From contig CALGAG010000125.1 of the NCBI GenBank assembly GCA_937951995.1, positions 1-6,365 of the forward strand: DNA of 6,365 nt. The letters run 5' to 3'. The first letter of the stretch is position 1; every line of letters begins with the position of its first letter. The DNA is from an uncultured Bacillota bacterium. GTDB taxonomy: Bacteria > Bacillota > Clostridia > Tissierellales > Tissierellaceae. The notes below the pieces were generated by a model. That model was not told the origin of the DNA and searched no databases. It saw only the letters and a program-made list of their open reading frames with translations. Of this stretch, positions 1 to 5,376 are shown in pieces. A program made the position numbers and the translations under genes.

Positions 1-16
1 TAGAGTAACTACTTTC

Positions 17-42
17 AAAAAAAAGAAGAGGTCGCCCTCTTC
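17..42 (-). terminator. Intrinsic terminator of the two-component operon
   Basis: Read on the minus strand, a perfect 7-bp stem (GAAGAGG with CCTCTTC, positions 25-31 and 36-42) closes on a GCGA tetraloop, a stable GNRA-type loop. It is followed at once by eight T residues (17-24). It begins three bases past the response regulator stop codon, so it ends the kinase-regulator transcript. The plus strand has a run of A instead of T after the stem, so it should work only leftward. Confidence 0.93.
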
Positions 43-44
43 CC

Positions 45-680
45 TTAAAAACCCATCTTTTTCAGTTGCAGAACCGCCTTGGCCCGGTCATTGACTTCAA
101 TCTTCAGGTAGATCTGGCTGATATAGTTCTTTACAGTTCCAATGGATAGATACAGGTCCTCAGATATCTCCCTGTTGGTCATGCCCTTCATCATCAGGGA
201 AATTATCTCAAGCTCCCTTTGAGTGAAATCACCTGTGGTAATCCCTGAAGAACCTTCTTCCCTTAGTCTTGATGTAATCTTTGCGGCGACCTTGCCTGGG
301 AGGATGATGCTGCCCTTCATGCCATCCACTATTGCTTCTATCAGTTTGTCACTGCCAATATCCTTAAGCAGGTAGCCTGATGCACCATAGGTCATGGCTT
401 TTATTATATACTCATCGTCGTCAAAGGTTGTCAGCATGATGACCACAGTTTCAGGAGCATCCCTCTTGATCAGTCGGGTGGCTTCCACCCCGTCCATCTT
501 CGGCATCCGGATATCCATCAGGACAACATCGGGCCTGATTTCAAGGGTTTTTTCATAGGCACTTTCACCGTTCTCGGCCATGTCCACAACGGTGATAAGA
601 GTGTTCATCTCCAAAAGTGCCTTCAGTCCATCCAATATTATCCTCTGATCATCCGCAAGCAAGACCCTGATTTTATTCAC
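45..680 (-). CDS. NarL/FixJ-family response regulator (receiver plus LuxR-type HTH)
   Basis: DNA-binding response regulator of 211 residues, the usual length for the family. Residues 4-118 are the receiver domain: the acidic pocket is D10-D11, the phosphoacceptor aspartate is D56 in VLMDIRMPKMDG, the switch threonine is T84 or T85, and the conserved lysine is K106 in GYLLKD. Residues 151-206 are a LuxR/GerE helix-turn-helix with the hallmark FTQREL start and GTVKNYISQIYLKI recognition region. I chose the GTG at 678-680 rather than an upstream start. It has a GGAGG (689-693) 8 bases upstream, and it places the methionine directly before NKIRVLLADD, where receivers begin. This start overlaps the end of the kinase gene by 8 bases, so the two are probably translationally coupled. 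By family knowledge, phosphorylation at D56 by the adjacent kinase would promote dimerisation and promoter binding. The target genes cannot be read from the sequence; the shared upstream region with the divergent methyltransferase is one candidate. Confidence 0.95.
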   Translation of the reverse strand: MNKIRVLLADDQRIILDGLKALLEMNTLITVVDMAENGESAYEKTLEIRPDVVLMDIRMPKMDGVEATRLIKRDAPETVVIMLTTFDDDEYIIKAMTYGASGYLLKDIGSDKLIEAIVDGMKGSIILPGKVAAKITSRLREEGSSGITTGDFTQRELEIISLMMKGMTNREISEDLYLSIGTVKNYISQIYLKIEVNDRAKAVLQLKKMGF

Positions 681-2073
681 TCTCTTCACCTCCAGCAACT
701 CCAACCAAGGGAAGGGTGATCTCAACAGAAAATCCCTCTCCGGGACCACTTTCCGTATTCATGGTACCACCAACTCCCAGTACCCTCTCCTTCATGGCGG
801 TAAGTCCAAATCCATACACTATCTCATCGGTTCCAACTCCATTGTCCGAATATGTCATGCACAACCTTTCCCTGAAGTCCTGAAACAGAATGTCCGCCCT
901 GTTTGCCTTCCCATGCTTAAGACTGTTTGTGCAGCACTCCTTTATGGAACCTAGGAGGACACCCTGTAGAATCGGTGGTATTGCTTCCTTTACATCCATT
1001 ATAATCGAGATTTCCATTCCCGTGTTTTGTAGCATTTCCTCCTGTAGTTCCCCCAGTGCTGCTGGAAAATTCCCCACCTCCCCTTTCCGGATTGTCCTGA
1101 CTGACAGCCTTATTTCACCGAGCCCCCTTTTAACCTGGTCCTTAGCCAGGGACAGCTTTTCAAGAGCTTCCTCCGGTTGGTCGCCAAAGAGCTTCTCAGC
1201 ATTCTCAATTGAAATTACAGCACTTGTCAAGGTGTGTCCGACCTTGTCATGAATCTCAGCAGTGATCCTGTTGCGTTCTGAGATTGCTCCCATTTCCCTC
1301 AGCTGTTCTGCCTGGTCCTGGACCCTTTCAAGGGCTGCACTTAGCTGGTTGTTTGTAAGCAGCTGACGCTTGAGAGTGTAGAAGGCTGCTAGCACAAGGA
1401 CAAAGAGCAGGGTGTTTATATACAGGTAGCTGATGATCTCGTCCATCCCATCCAGTCCATTGAACCTGAGGGCCTTTGCAACACCTCCTATCCAGTAGGC
1501 ACAGAAGGCTGCCATGGTGTAGGGCCTTGCAAGTCTGAAGGGAAACCTGTTTATTATACTGGCTGTCACTATTAAGACGATAAACTGGGCGAAGTATGAG
1601 TTGTCCAGATACTCAATCGGTATGGCAATGACCAGCTGAGTGATGGGTAGAATGTAGTATAGGATTCCAGAATTTTCATCTATGAAAAGGTTGTTTATCA
1701 CCATTATGACAAAGCAATAGGCCAGCAGGCCAGCAAGTAGGCCTTGATATGGATTTTCAACGTTATCGGCAATAATCCTTAGGGAGAAAATTTCATAGGC
1801 TATCACAAGCATGACAAATATCCCCTGCTTGATATTGGGATCAACATCCACACCTTCAAAGTCACGTGCCATCCTTTTTTCCGTCCTGCGATTGTTAAAC
1901 AGGTAGACAGCAGCAGCAGGAAGGTTGAGGACAGCAATGGCCAAGGCGTAGGCTCTCCGCTTAGCCCTTGAAAGTTCACCATTTCTCAAGGCATGCCTGA
2001 TGAAGTATGCCTGAATGGCAATCTGAACAATGATTCCAGGTATTATTATCGGCAAGAATCTACTCACTTCCAT
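673..2073 (-). CDS. Multi-pass membrane sensor histidine kinase (HisKA_3 / DesK-LiaS type)
   Basis: Membrane sensor kinase of 466 residues that phosphorylates the response regulator encoded immediately downstream. Residues 1-235 are hydrophobic, with roughly seven or eight membrane segments (near 5-25, 42-60, 84-102, 110-130, 138-155, 160-175, 183-200, 213-233) and no sizeable extracellular domain, so the signal is probably sensed in or at the membrane. A linker of about 240-265 looks coiled-coil. The dimerisation/phosphoacceptor domain has the HisKA_3 signature ERNRITAEIHDKVGHTL with H275 as the phosphorylated histidine. The ATPase domain has its N box at KECCTNSLKHG (N383), the G1 box at SDNGVG (D410-G414) and the G2 box at GFGLTAMKER (421-430). 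The start is the ATG at 2071-2073 with AAAGGAAGG (2081-2089) 7 bases upstream; an in-frame extension to 2118 lacks a ribosome site and would precede a clean membrane start. The gene ends 8 bases inside the regulator gene. All catalytic motifs look intact. The ligand is unknown. Confidence 0.94.
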   Translation of the reverse strand: MEVSRFLPIIIPGIIVQIAIQAYFIRHALRNGELSRAKRRAYALAIAVLNLPAAAVYLFNNRRTEKRMARDFEGVDVDPNIKQGIFVMLVIAYEIFSLRIIADNVENPYQGLLAGLLAYCFVIMVINNLFIDENSGILYYILPITQLVIAIPIEYLDNSYFAQFIVLIVTASIINRFPFRLARPYTMAAFCAYWIGGVAKALRFNGLDGMDEIISYLYINTLLFVLVLAAFYTLKRQLLTNNQLSAALERVQDQAEQLREMGAISERNRITAEIHDKVGHTLTSAVISIENAEKLFGDQPEEALEKLSLAKDQVKRGLGEIRLSVRTIRKGEVGNFPAALGELQEEMLQNTGMEISIIMDVKEAIPPILQGVLLGSIKECCTNSLKHGKANRADILFQDFRERLCMTYSDNGVGTDEIVYGFGLTAMKERVLGVGGTMNTESGPGEGFSVEITLPLVGVAGGEESE

Positions 2074-2102
2074 ACAACTACCTTCCTTTCTTCCACTCCA
2101 TA

Positions 2103-2131
2103 TTGACAAAGGATCCACCTTGATATATCTT
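2103..2131 (+). promoter_or_regulatory. Candidate sigma-A promoter of the methyltransferase gene
   Basis: A perfect -35 box TTGACA (2103-2108) is followed after 17 bases by TATCTT (2126-2131), which matches the -10 consensus at four of six positions. Transcription would begin near 2138, giving a leader of about 57 bases before the ATG at 2195. A second, weaker pair (TTGATA 2120-2125 and TATTCT 2144-2149, spacer 18) overlaps it. This is visual matching only. Confidence 0.5.
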
Positions 2132-2132
2132 T

Positions 2133-2138
2133 ATTATA
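2133..2138 (-). promoter_or_regulatory. Candidate -10 box of the kinase-regulator operon
   Basis: Read on the minus strand this is a perfect TATAAT, 60 bases before the kinase ATG. No good -35 box lies 16-18 bases upstream; the best is TTTATT at 17 bases. A strong -10 with a poor -35 is typical of promoters that need an activator, so autoregulation by the operon's own regulator is possible. The box directly adjoins the -10 candidate of the divergent methyltransferase promoter. Confidence 0.45.
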
Positions 2139-2155
2139 CGAAATATTCTGATAAC

Positions 2156-2176
2156 AATAAAGCATGTGCTATTATT
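2156..2176. repeat. Imperfect inverted repeat in the divergent control region
   Basis: AATAAAGCA (2156-2164) and TGCTATTATT-type sequence (2167-2176) form an inverted repeat around a central TG, interrupted by one extra A at 2171. It covers roughly positions -31 to -51 relative to the likely kinase start site, where an activator would bind, and also lies in the leader of the methyltransferase transcript. An operator is plausible; as an RNA hairpin it would be weak and AT-rich. Confidence 0.3.
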
Positions 2177-2194
2177 TTTTCAAAGGAGGTACTT

Positions 2195-2839
2195 ATGGGT
2201 GCAAACAAAGGTTGGCTATGGACAAAAATAGACTCTGACTACTGGTCTGAACCATCAGAGGAGATCTATTATCTGGGAAGTAGATGGGAGGATATGGGTT
2301 TTAGAAAATTTCTTGATCTTGGATGTGGCATAGGGAGACATTCTCTACACATGGCCAAGCTGGGCTTTGATGTGACAGCTTACGACCTTTCCGATACGGG
2401 GCTTCAGCTCCTAAGGGACAAGGCCTCCAAAATGGAACTATCTATTCATACAGTCAAGGGCGATAACGAGAGACTGACATTCAATGACTCCTCTTTTGAT
2501 TGTCTCCTTGCCTATCACTCCCTCTACCACTCGGATTCGGAGGGGATGGGCAGGATTGTTTCCGAGATGCACAGGGTGCTGGGGAGTGGTGGAGAAGGCT
2601 ACCTGACCCTGATTTCAAAGTCCCATCCTGATTATCTGAGGGATGACCTGGAAAAACTGGATGCAAACACAGTCATGAAGCCTGAGGAGGACGGGAGCAT
2701 AGTACCCCACTATTTCGTCCAGTATGAAGAAATAGAAAAGCTGCTCCACCCCTTTGAAGTCATCAAGGTCAAGCATGTTGAGGACTTCTTCTCCGGTAAA
2801 AGCAGCTGGCACTATTTTGTTCATTGCAGAAAACCATAG
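2195..2839 (+). CDS. Class I SAM-dependent methyltransferase (Methyltransf_11-like)
   Basis: Cytosolic small-molecule-type methyltransferase of 214 residues with no signal peptide or membrane segment. Motif I, which binds S-adenosylmethionine, is FLDLGCGIGRHS (residues 39-50). The acidic residue expected to hold the ribose is D64 in VTAYDLS. The motif around FDCLLAYHSLYHS (101-113) and EMHRVLGSGGEGYLTL (124-139) are the usual later elements of the Methyltransf_11/25 group. There are no N-6 adenine or C-5 cytosine DNA methylase motifs such as NPPY or PCQ, so it is unlikely to modify DNA. The start is the ATG at 2195 because AAAGGAGGT (2182-2190) sits 4 bases upstream of it; an in-frame upstream extension would run through the promoter region. 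It is monocistronic, divergent from the kinase operon and convergent with the degraded gene at 2862, with no clear terminator in the 22 bases between them. The substrate is unknown; the HSLYHS motif is common among uncharacterised members. Confidence 0.9.
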   Translation: MGANKGWLWTKIDSDYWSEPSEEIYYLGSRWEDMGFRKFLDLGCGIGRHSLHMAKLGFDVTAYDLSDTGLQLLRDKASKMELSIHTVKGDNERLTFNDSSFDCLLAYHSLYHSDSEGMGRIVSEMHRVLGSGGEGYLTLISKSHPDYLRDDLEKLDANTVMKPEEDGSIVPHYFVQYEEIEKLLHPFEVIKVKHVEDFFSGKSSWHYFVHCRKP

Positions 2840-3034
2840 GGGTTGAAAATCTAAGCAAAATCTATAATTCAAGCCTTATTCCGTTGTTCCGGAGCCATTC
2901 CTTCCTTTTTTCATAATCTGGCAGTATTCTCCCTAGCAACTGCCAAAAGTCCCTGGAATGGTTTCTGTGGACCATATGACACATCTCATGGACCACGATG
3001 TAGTCCAAAACCGGGGCTGGGGCCATTACAACCT

Positions 3035-3060
3035 TACCAAGCTCCTTCTTCTCCTGTCTC
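3035..3060 (-). other. Probable deletion junction between hsdM and ygjP fragments
   Basis: Between codons about 50 and 58 of the chimeric frame, similarity changes from HsdM (ending near FDLER) to YgjP-type metallopeptidase (starting near GKVVMAP). The joining residues QEKKEL fit either family poorly or both loosely, so the exact breakpoint cannot be fixed by eye. The fusion is in frame. Confidence 0.6.
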
Positions 3061-3185
3061 TCCAGATCAAACTGGTCATTTATCCTTTTTAGAAATAGCA
3101 TTCCGAATATGTAATCCATGTACTGGGAGCTGTTAAGGGTTCCCCTAAGTATGTTTGCACAGTCCCACAGCTTGTTTTCCAGAGT

Positions 3186-3188
3186 TCA
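3186..3188 (-). other. In-frame nonsense codon (TGA) in the hsdM remnant
   Basis: The seventh codon after the ribosome-site-supported ATG is TGA, immediately before the conserved TLENKLWD block. Recognisable HsdM sequence continues in the same frame, so this is a point mutation rather than a frameshift. The T of TTTATGA also forms an overlapping ATG in another frame, which would yield only 14 codons. Confidence 0.8.
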
Positions 3189-3260
3189 TAAATCTATCTT
3201 CTGCATGTGATCCATTCCTCCTGTCATTGATGAATCTTGAAATTCTTGTCATATATTCCC

Positions 3261-3266
3261 ATTATA
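3261..3266 (-). promoter_or_regulatory. Candidate -10 box of the former hsdM promoter
   Basis: A perfect TATAAT on the minus strand about 55 bases before the ATG of the remnant. A TTGACT box (3289-3294) lies upstream, but with a 22-base gap, longer than the usual 16-18. The control region and ribosome site of the original gene therefore seem to survive although the gene does not. Confidence 0.4.
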
Positions 3267-3295
3267 TCGCATCCTGTCCCTGCCACTAAGTCAAG

Positions 3296-3314
3296 AATAA
3301 CTCTAAATAACTCT
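3296..3314. repeat. 9-bp direct repeat with 10-bp period upstream of the hsdM remnant
   Basis: AATAACTCT occurs at 3296-3304 and again at 3306-3314, separated by one base, so both copies face the same side of the helix. It lies just upstream of the TTGACT box of the remnant's promoter region and downstream of the stop of the 3375-4028 gene. It could be a regulator site or chance. Confidence 0.5.
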
Positions 3315-3374
3315 CCATGTGGATGCCATTGAAATGATTATCTTCCCTGAAAATTTGTTATTGCCGTATTCCGT

Positions 3375-4028
3375 TTAATCTTCGTAGTAGACATCAATAC
3401 CAATATCTCTGTATGCATTAAGGAAATATATCATTCTAAGCGTGTTCTCCATCTTTTCCTTTTCTTCAATGCCATTTTCTTTGATTACGTCTCTTCTGAA
3501 GCCCTTAAAGTTATCAACCAGTCTAATCAATATCAGATCATCGAATATCCCTGACATCCCCGATGTTATATACATGCCTTCGTATGGCAGAACTCTTGTA
3601 AACAAAATAGGGTTGCCCTCCAGAGTTTTGCTGAAAAGCATATCTGTCAACCTTATGTTTTTCCGGTCCTCCAGAAGGTCCCTGAGGAAGATCAGGTTTT
3701 TGCTCTCTGACTTGTTTACTACCCTGAACAGTGAAAGGTAGGAGTTGTCGTAGCTATCAAGTATTTCAGCTTCCAACTGGCTGATCATATTATTGTCCCT
3801 AAAGAGCTGATAGATCTTTTTACCGTCCACTAGATGTTCATAAATCAGAAAATCCAGAAGAAACGGCAAATACATTTCATCATAAATAAGCTCATCCACA
3901 TCACCCATCATATCGATATAATCCGCACAATACCTCAGAATTTCCATTCCAAACTTATCAACCGAGTAATCAAAAATTCTTGAGTTAAGGATTAGCTGGG
4001 CTTCCCTAAAGTCTTTGTATCTTTCCAT
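3375..4028 (-). CDS. Uncharacterised protein of about 217 residues
   Basis: I do not recognise this gene with confidence. The product is soluble, acidic and rich in charged residues, with no signal peptide, membrane helix or enzyme motif visible. The first ~90 residues look helical (FREAQLILNSRIFDYSV, then a hydrophobic YLPFLLDFLIYEHLV stretch). Residues ~100-160 look like a small beta-barrel region: SLFRVV, IFLRDLLED, ILFTRVLPYEG, MYITSGMSGIF. That pattern (a strand, then a described DLL turn, then an 'LF-R-LP-G-Y-TSG' series) recalls a module that accompanies SEC-C zinc-motif proteins, but no cysteine motif follows here; the link is a weak inference. The last ~45 residues are helical. I chose the ATG at 4026-4028, with AAGGAG (4040-4045) 11 bases upstream; a GTG at 4034 (5-base spacing) is an alternative adding two residues. 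It is separately transcribed from a likely promoter at 4117-4145 and lies upstream of the degraded hsdM remnant on the same strand, with no clear terminator between. Confidence 0.8.
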   Translation of the reverse strand: MERYKDFREAQLILNSRIFDYSVDKFGMEILRYCADYIDMMGDVDELIYDEMYLPFLLDFLIYEHLVDGKKIYQLFRDNNMISQLEAEILDSYDNSYLSLFRVVNKSESKNLIFLRDLLEDRKNIRLTDMLFSKTLEGNPILFTRVLPYEGMYITSGMSGIFDDLILIRLVDNFKGFRRDVIKENGIEEKEKMENTLRMIYFLNAYRDIGIDVYYED

Positions 4029-4081
4029 AAACACGTCCACTCCTTGCAATAGTCTGCTTTATTACTATTTTGCTACAAAAG

Positions 4082-4105
4082 CAATGGTATAATCCAAATC
4101 CATTG
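4082..4105. repeat. Inverted repeat in the leader of the 3375-4028 gene
   Basis: CAATGG (4082-4087) and CCATTG (4100-4105) are perfect 6-bp arms around a 12-base spacer. The repeat lies between the probable minus-strand promoter and the start codon, so it could be a leader hairpin or an operator just downstream of the start site. Confidence 0.35.
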
Positions 4106-4116
4106 TAATTTACTCC

Positions 4117-4145
4117 ATTATAACCTAAACTTAGTTGCCAACCAA
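4117..4145 (-). promoter_or_regulatory. Candidate promoter of the 3375-4028 gene
   Basis: Read on the minus strand, TTGGTT (4140-4145) and a perfect TATAAT (4117-4122) are separated by exactly 17 bases. Transcription would begin near 4110, leaving a leader of about 80 bases. Confidence 0.5.
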
Positions 4146-4160
4146 CCAAATTCCGAATAT

Positions 4161-4189
4161 TTGTTGAATTATCAACATGTTTGTATTAT
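4161..4189 (+). promoter_or_regulatory. Candidate promoter of the lipoprotein gene, with internal palindrome
   Basis: TTGTTG (4161-4166) and TATTAT (4184-4189) are separated by 17 bases; the -10 matches consensus at five of six positions. The spacer contains half of an inverted repeat, TGTTGA (4162-4167) with TCAACA (4172-4177) around ATTA, which overlaps the -35 and would suit repressor binding. The predicted start is near 4196, about 30 bases before the ATG. A tandem TTATTATG (4186-4193, 4194-4201) follows the -10. Confidence 0.5.
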
Positions 4190-4226
4190 TATGTTATTAT
4201 GTTGTCAAACTATTGGAGGTAATGTA

Positions 4227-5333
4227 ATGAAAAGGTTTCTTGTCTTGATTATGGCTATTCTATTTCTTTTATCCGGTTGCACCTCACCAAGCTCATTTCC
4301 GGACCTTAGTCTTGATGACCCTCGCTTTGAAGGTTATGAGCCTGAAAAATCCATCTACTACAATCCCGAATCAGGGATAAAGTTAAGGGTAAGTCCAATG
4401 ATTGAGGCCACATACCTGGCTGTTGAGATGACTGGCAGGAGCAATGACTTCACCAATTACCAGGGCAACACTCCCTATGTTGAGGCTGGTAAGGAAAGGT
4501 TCAAGGAATTTGGGGACCACGAGTTTGTGAGGATGCTTTCCTCCATGATGACAAGGGGCTACACCTATGATGCAATCCCTTCCTCAATATATCATTTCAA
4601 TGAGGATTTCAGGTTGAGGGATGATATAGAGATCAATGACTTTACTATGAAAAGGTCCGGAGGACTTGAGAATATGGAGAAGCTAATGGCCTACCTTAAG
4701 GCCTTCAGAATGGACAGTGACTTTGATTCATATTTTATGGAGAACAAGGAGGAATACATAAGGATGATGGATAGGGGTCATTATATGCTGACCTCCCATA
4801 ATGTGGAGGAGGTTGTTGAAGGCTTCTATGGAAAACCCATACAGAACTCAATCATCACCGTCACTCCCCATGCAAAGAACGCCTACGGAGTATCCATCGA
4901 CCTTAAGACAGGATCCCTTGAGGTACTTCCAACCCTGGGAGTCTATGATGACGAAGAGATTTTCATAAATGTCCTGGTTCATGAGATCTCCCACACCTAT
5001 GTCAATCCACTGACAGCCCAGCAGGGCGATATTTTGGATGAAACAAAAGATTTGTATGAACCCATTGAGCAGGTAATGTCAAACCAGGCCTACTCAAACT
5101 GGGAGATTACCGTAAATGAGCATATTGTAAGGGCCAACACGGCGATAATGCTGAGGGATATTCTAGGTGAAACAGAATATAAGAACGCTCTTGCCAGGGA
5201 CCGTGAACGGGGCTTTGAATATATTGACCAGGTAGTTGAGTCAGTTTCCCACTATACTGAAAACAGGGACAAGTATCCAACCTTCCAGGATTATCATCCT
5301 GAAATGATGAAGGTCTTTCTTGAGCTTAAGTAA
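4227..5333 (+). CDS. Lipoprotein, DUF4932-like putative zinc metalloprotease
   Basis: Secreted lipid-anchored protein of 368 residues. The N-terminus MKRF, a hydrophobic run (residues 5-15) and the lipobox L15-S16-G17-C18 form a type II signal peptide, so mature protein should begin at C18 on the outer face of the membrane. Residues 248-261 read NVLVHEISHTYVNP, containing the zinc-protease HExxH motif (H252, E253, H256). Downstream, WEITVNEHIVRA (292-303) offers E298 as the probable third zinc ligand, as in gluzincins. The HE-SH-(S/T)-x-VNPL pattern is what I recall for the DUF4932 family; its substrate is not established. The start at 4227 is supported by GGAGG (4215-4219) 7 bases upstream and by the signal peptide; an in-frame extension to 4161 would lie inside the promoter and bury the signal. 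The gene has its own promoter and ends at a hairpin terminator. It could alternatively be an inactive binding protein, but the ligands look intact. Confidence 0.87.
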   Translation: MKRFLVLIMAILFLLSGCTSPSSFPDLSLDDPRFEGYEPEKSIYYNPESGIKLRVSPMIEATYLAVEMTGRSNDFTNYQGNTPYVEAGKERFKEFGDHEFVRMLSSMMTRGYTYDAIPSSIYHFNEDFRLRDDIEINDFTMKRSGGLENMEKLMAYLKAFRMDSDFDSYFMENKEEYIRMMDRGHYMLTSHNVEEVVEGFYGKPIQNSIITVTPHAKNAYGVSIDLKTGSLEVLPTLGVYDDEEIFINVLVHEISHTYVNPLTAQQGDILDETKDLYEPIEQVMSNQAYSNWEITVNEHIVRANTAIMLRDILGETEYKNALARDRERGFEYIDQVVESVSHYTENRDKYPTFQDYHPEMMKVFLELK

Positions 5334-5370
5334 AAATGTGCCCAAGGGGACTGACCCCTTGGACACTTTT
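5332..5370. terminator. Bidirectional intrinsic terminator between convergent genes
   Basis: CCAAGGGG (5342-5349) pairs with CCCCTTGG (5355-5362) around a five-base loop, extended by GTG (5338-5340) with CAC (5364-5366). On the plus strand one C-A mismatch interrupts the 11 pairs and TTTT follows. On the minus strand the mismatch becomes a G-U pair, giving a continuous 12-bp stem followed by ATTTTT. It closes the lipoprotein gene from the left and the acetyltransferase gene (stop at 5377) from the right. Confidence 0.9.
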
Positions 5371-5376
5371 ATACTC

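Larger units (their letters stand above)
2862..3206 (-). pseudogene. Chimeric remnant: HsdM N-terminus joined to YgjP-type metallopeptidase C-terminus
   Basis: Degraded gene of 115 codons. Translation would start at the ATG at 3204-3206, which has AGGAGG (3217-3222) 10 bases upstream, but codon 7 is TGA (3186-3188). Past that stop the frame stays open and reads TLENKLWDCANILRG then MDYIFGMLFLKRINDQF (codons 8-46). This is the characteristic start of the DNA-methylase subunit (HsdM) of type I restriction-modification systems. A complete HsdM is around 500 residues or more, and its methylase domain is absent. From about codon 57 the frame becomes MAPAPVLDYIVVHEMCHM followed by NHSRDFW, the zinc-binding region of YgjP-like (DUF45, M48-type) metallopeptidases: zinc ligands H73 and H77, catalytic E74, probable third ligand H83. 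The end at LRNNGIRLEL is the normal family C-terminus, but about 150 N-terminal residues expected in this family are missing. An ATG at 3119 gives an open 85-codon frame, but it has no ribosome site. I infer a deletion remnant, probably without function. Confidence 0.85.

Noticed and set aside
890..1252. Plus-strand open frame of 120 codons opposite the kinase gene
   Set aside because: It is antisense to the conserved ATPase and phosphoacceptor regions, has no ribosome site, and its serine/proline-rich translation is typical of a reverse-strand shadow.
2030..2194. N-terminal extension of the methyltransferase back to 2030
   Set aside because: It would read through the divergent promoter region and overlap the kinase start; the ATG at 2195 has a near-perfect ribosome site and begins a normal family N-terminus.
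2195..2839. The methyltransferase as the modification enzyme of the lost restriction system
   Set aside because: It has the SAM-binding motif of small-molecule methyltransferases and none of the DNA methylase catalytic motifs, and it is on the opposite strand with its own promoter.
2481..2872. Minus-strand open frames (2481-2666 and 2615-2872) opposite the methyltransferase
   Set aside because: They lie inside the methyltransferase gene on the other strand, lack ribosome sites and show no recognisable domain; the 2615-2872 frame begins in the gap between convergent genes.
3186..3188. Selenocysteine reading of the TGA in the hsdM remnant
   Set aside because: HsdM is not a selenoprotein family, the site is not catalytic, and no strong hairpin of the bacterial SECIS type follows the codon.
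3442..3741. Plus-strand open frame of 99 codons opposite the uncharacterised gene
   Set aside because: No ribosome site or domain; the minus-strand gene has its own promoter and ribosome site and a better residue composition.
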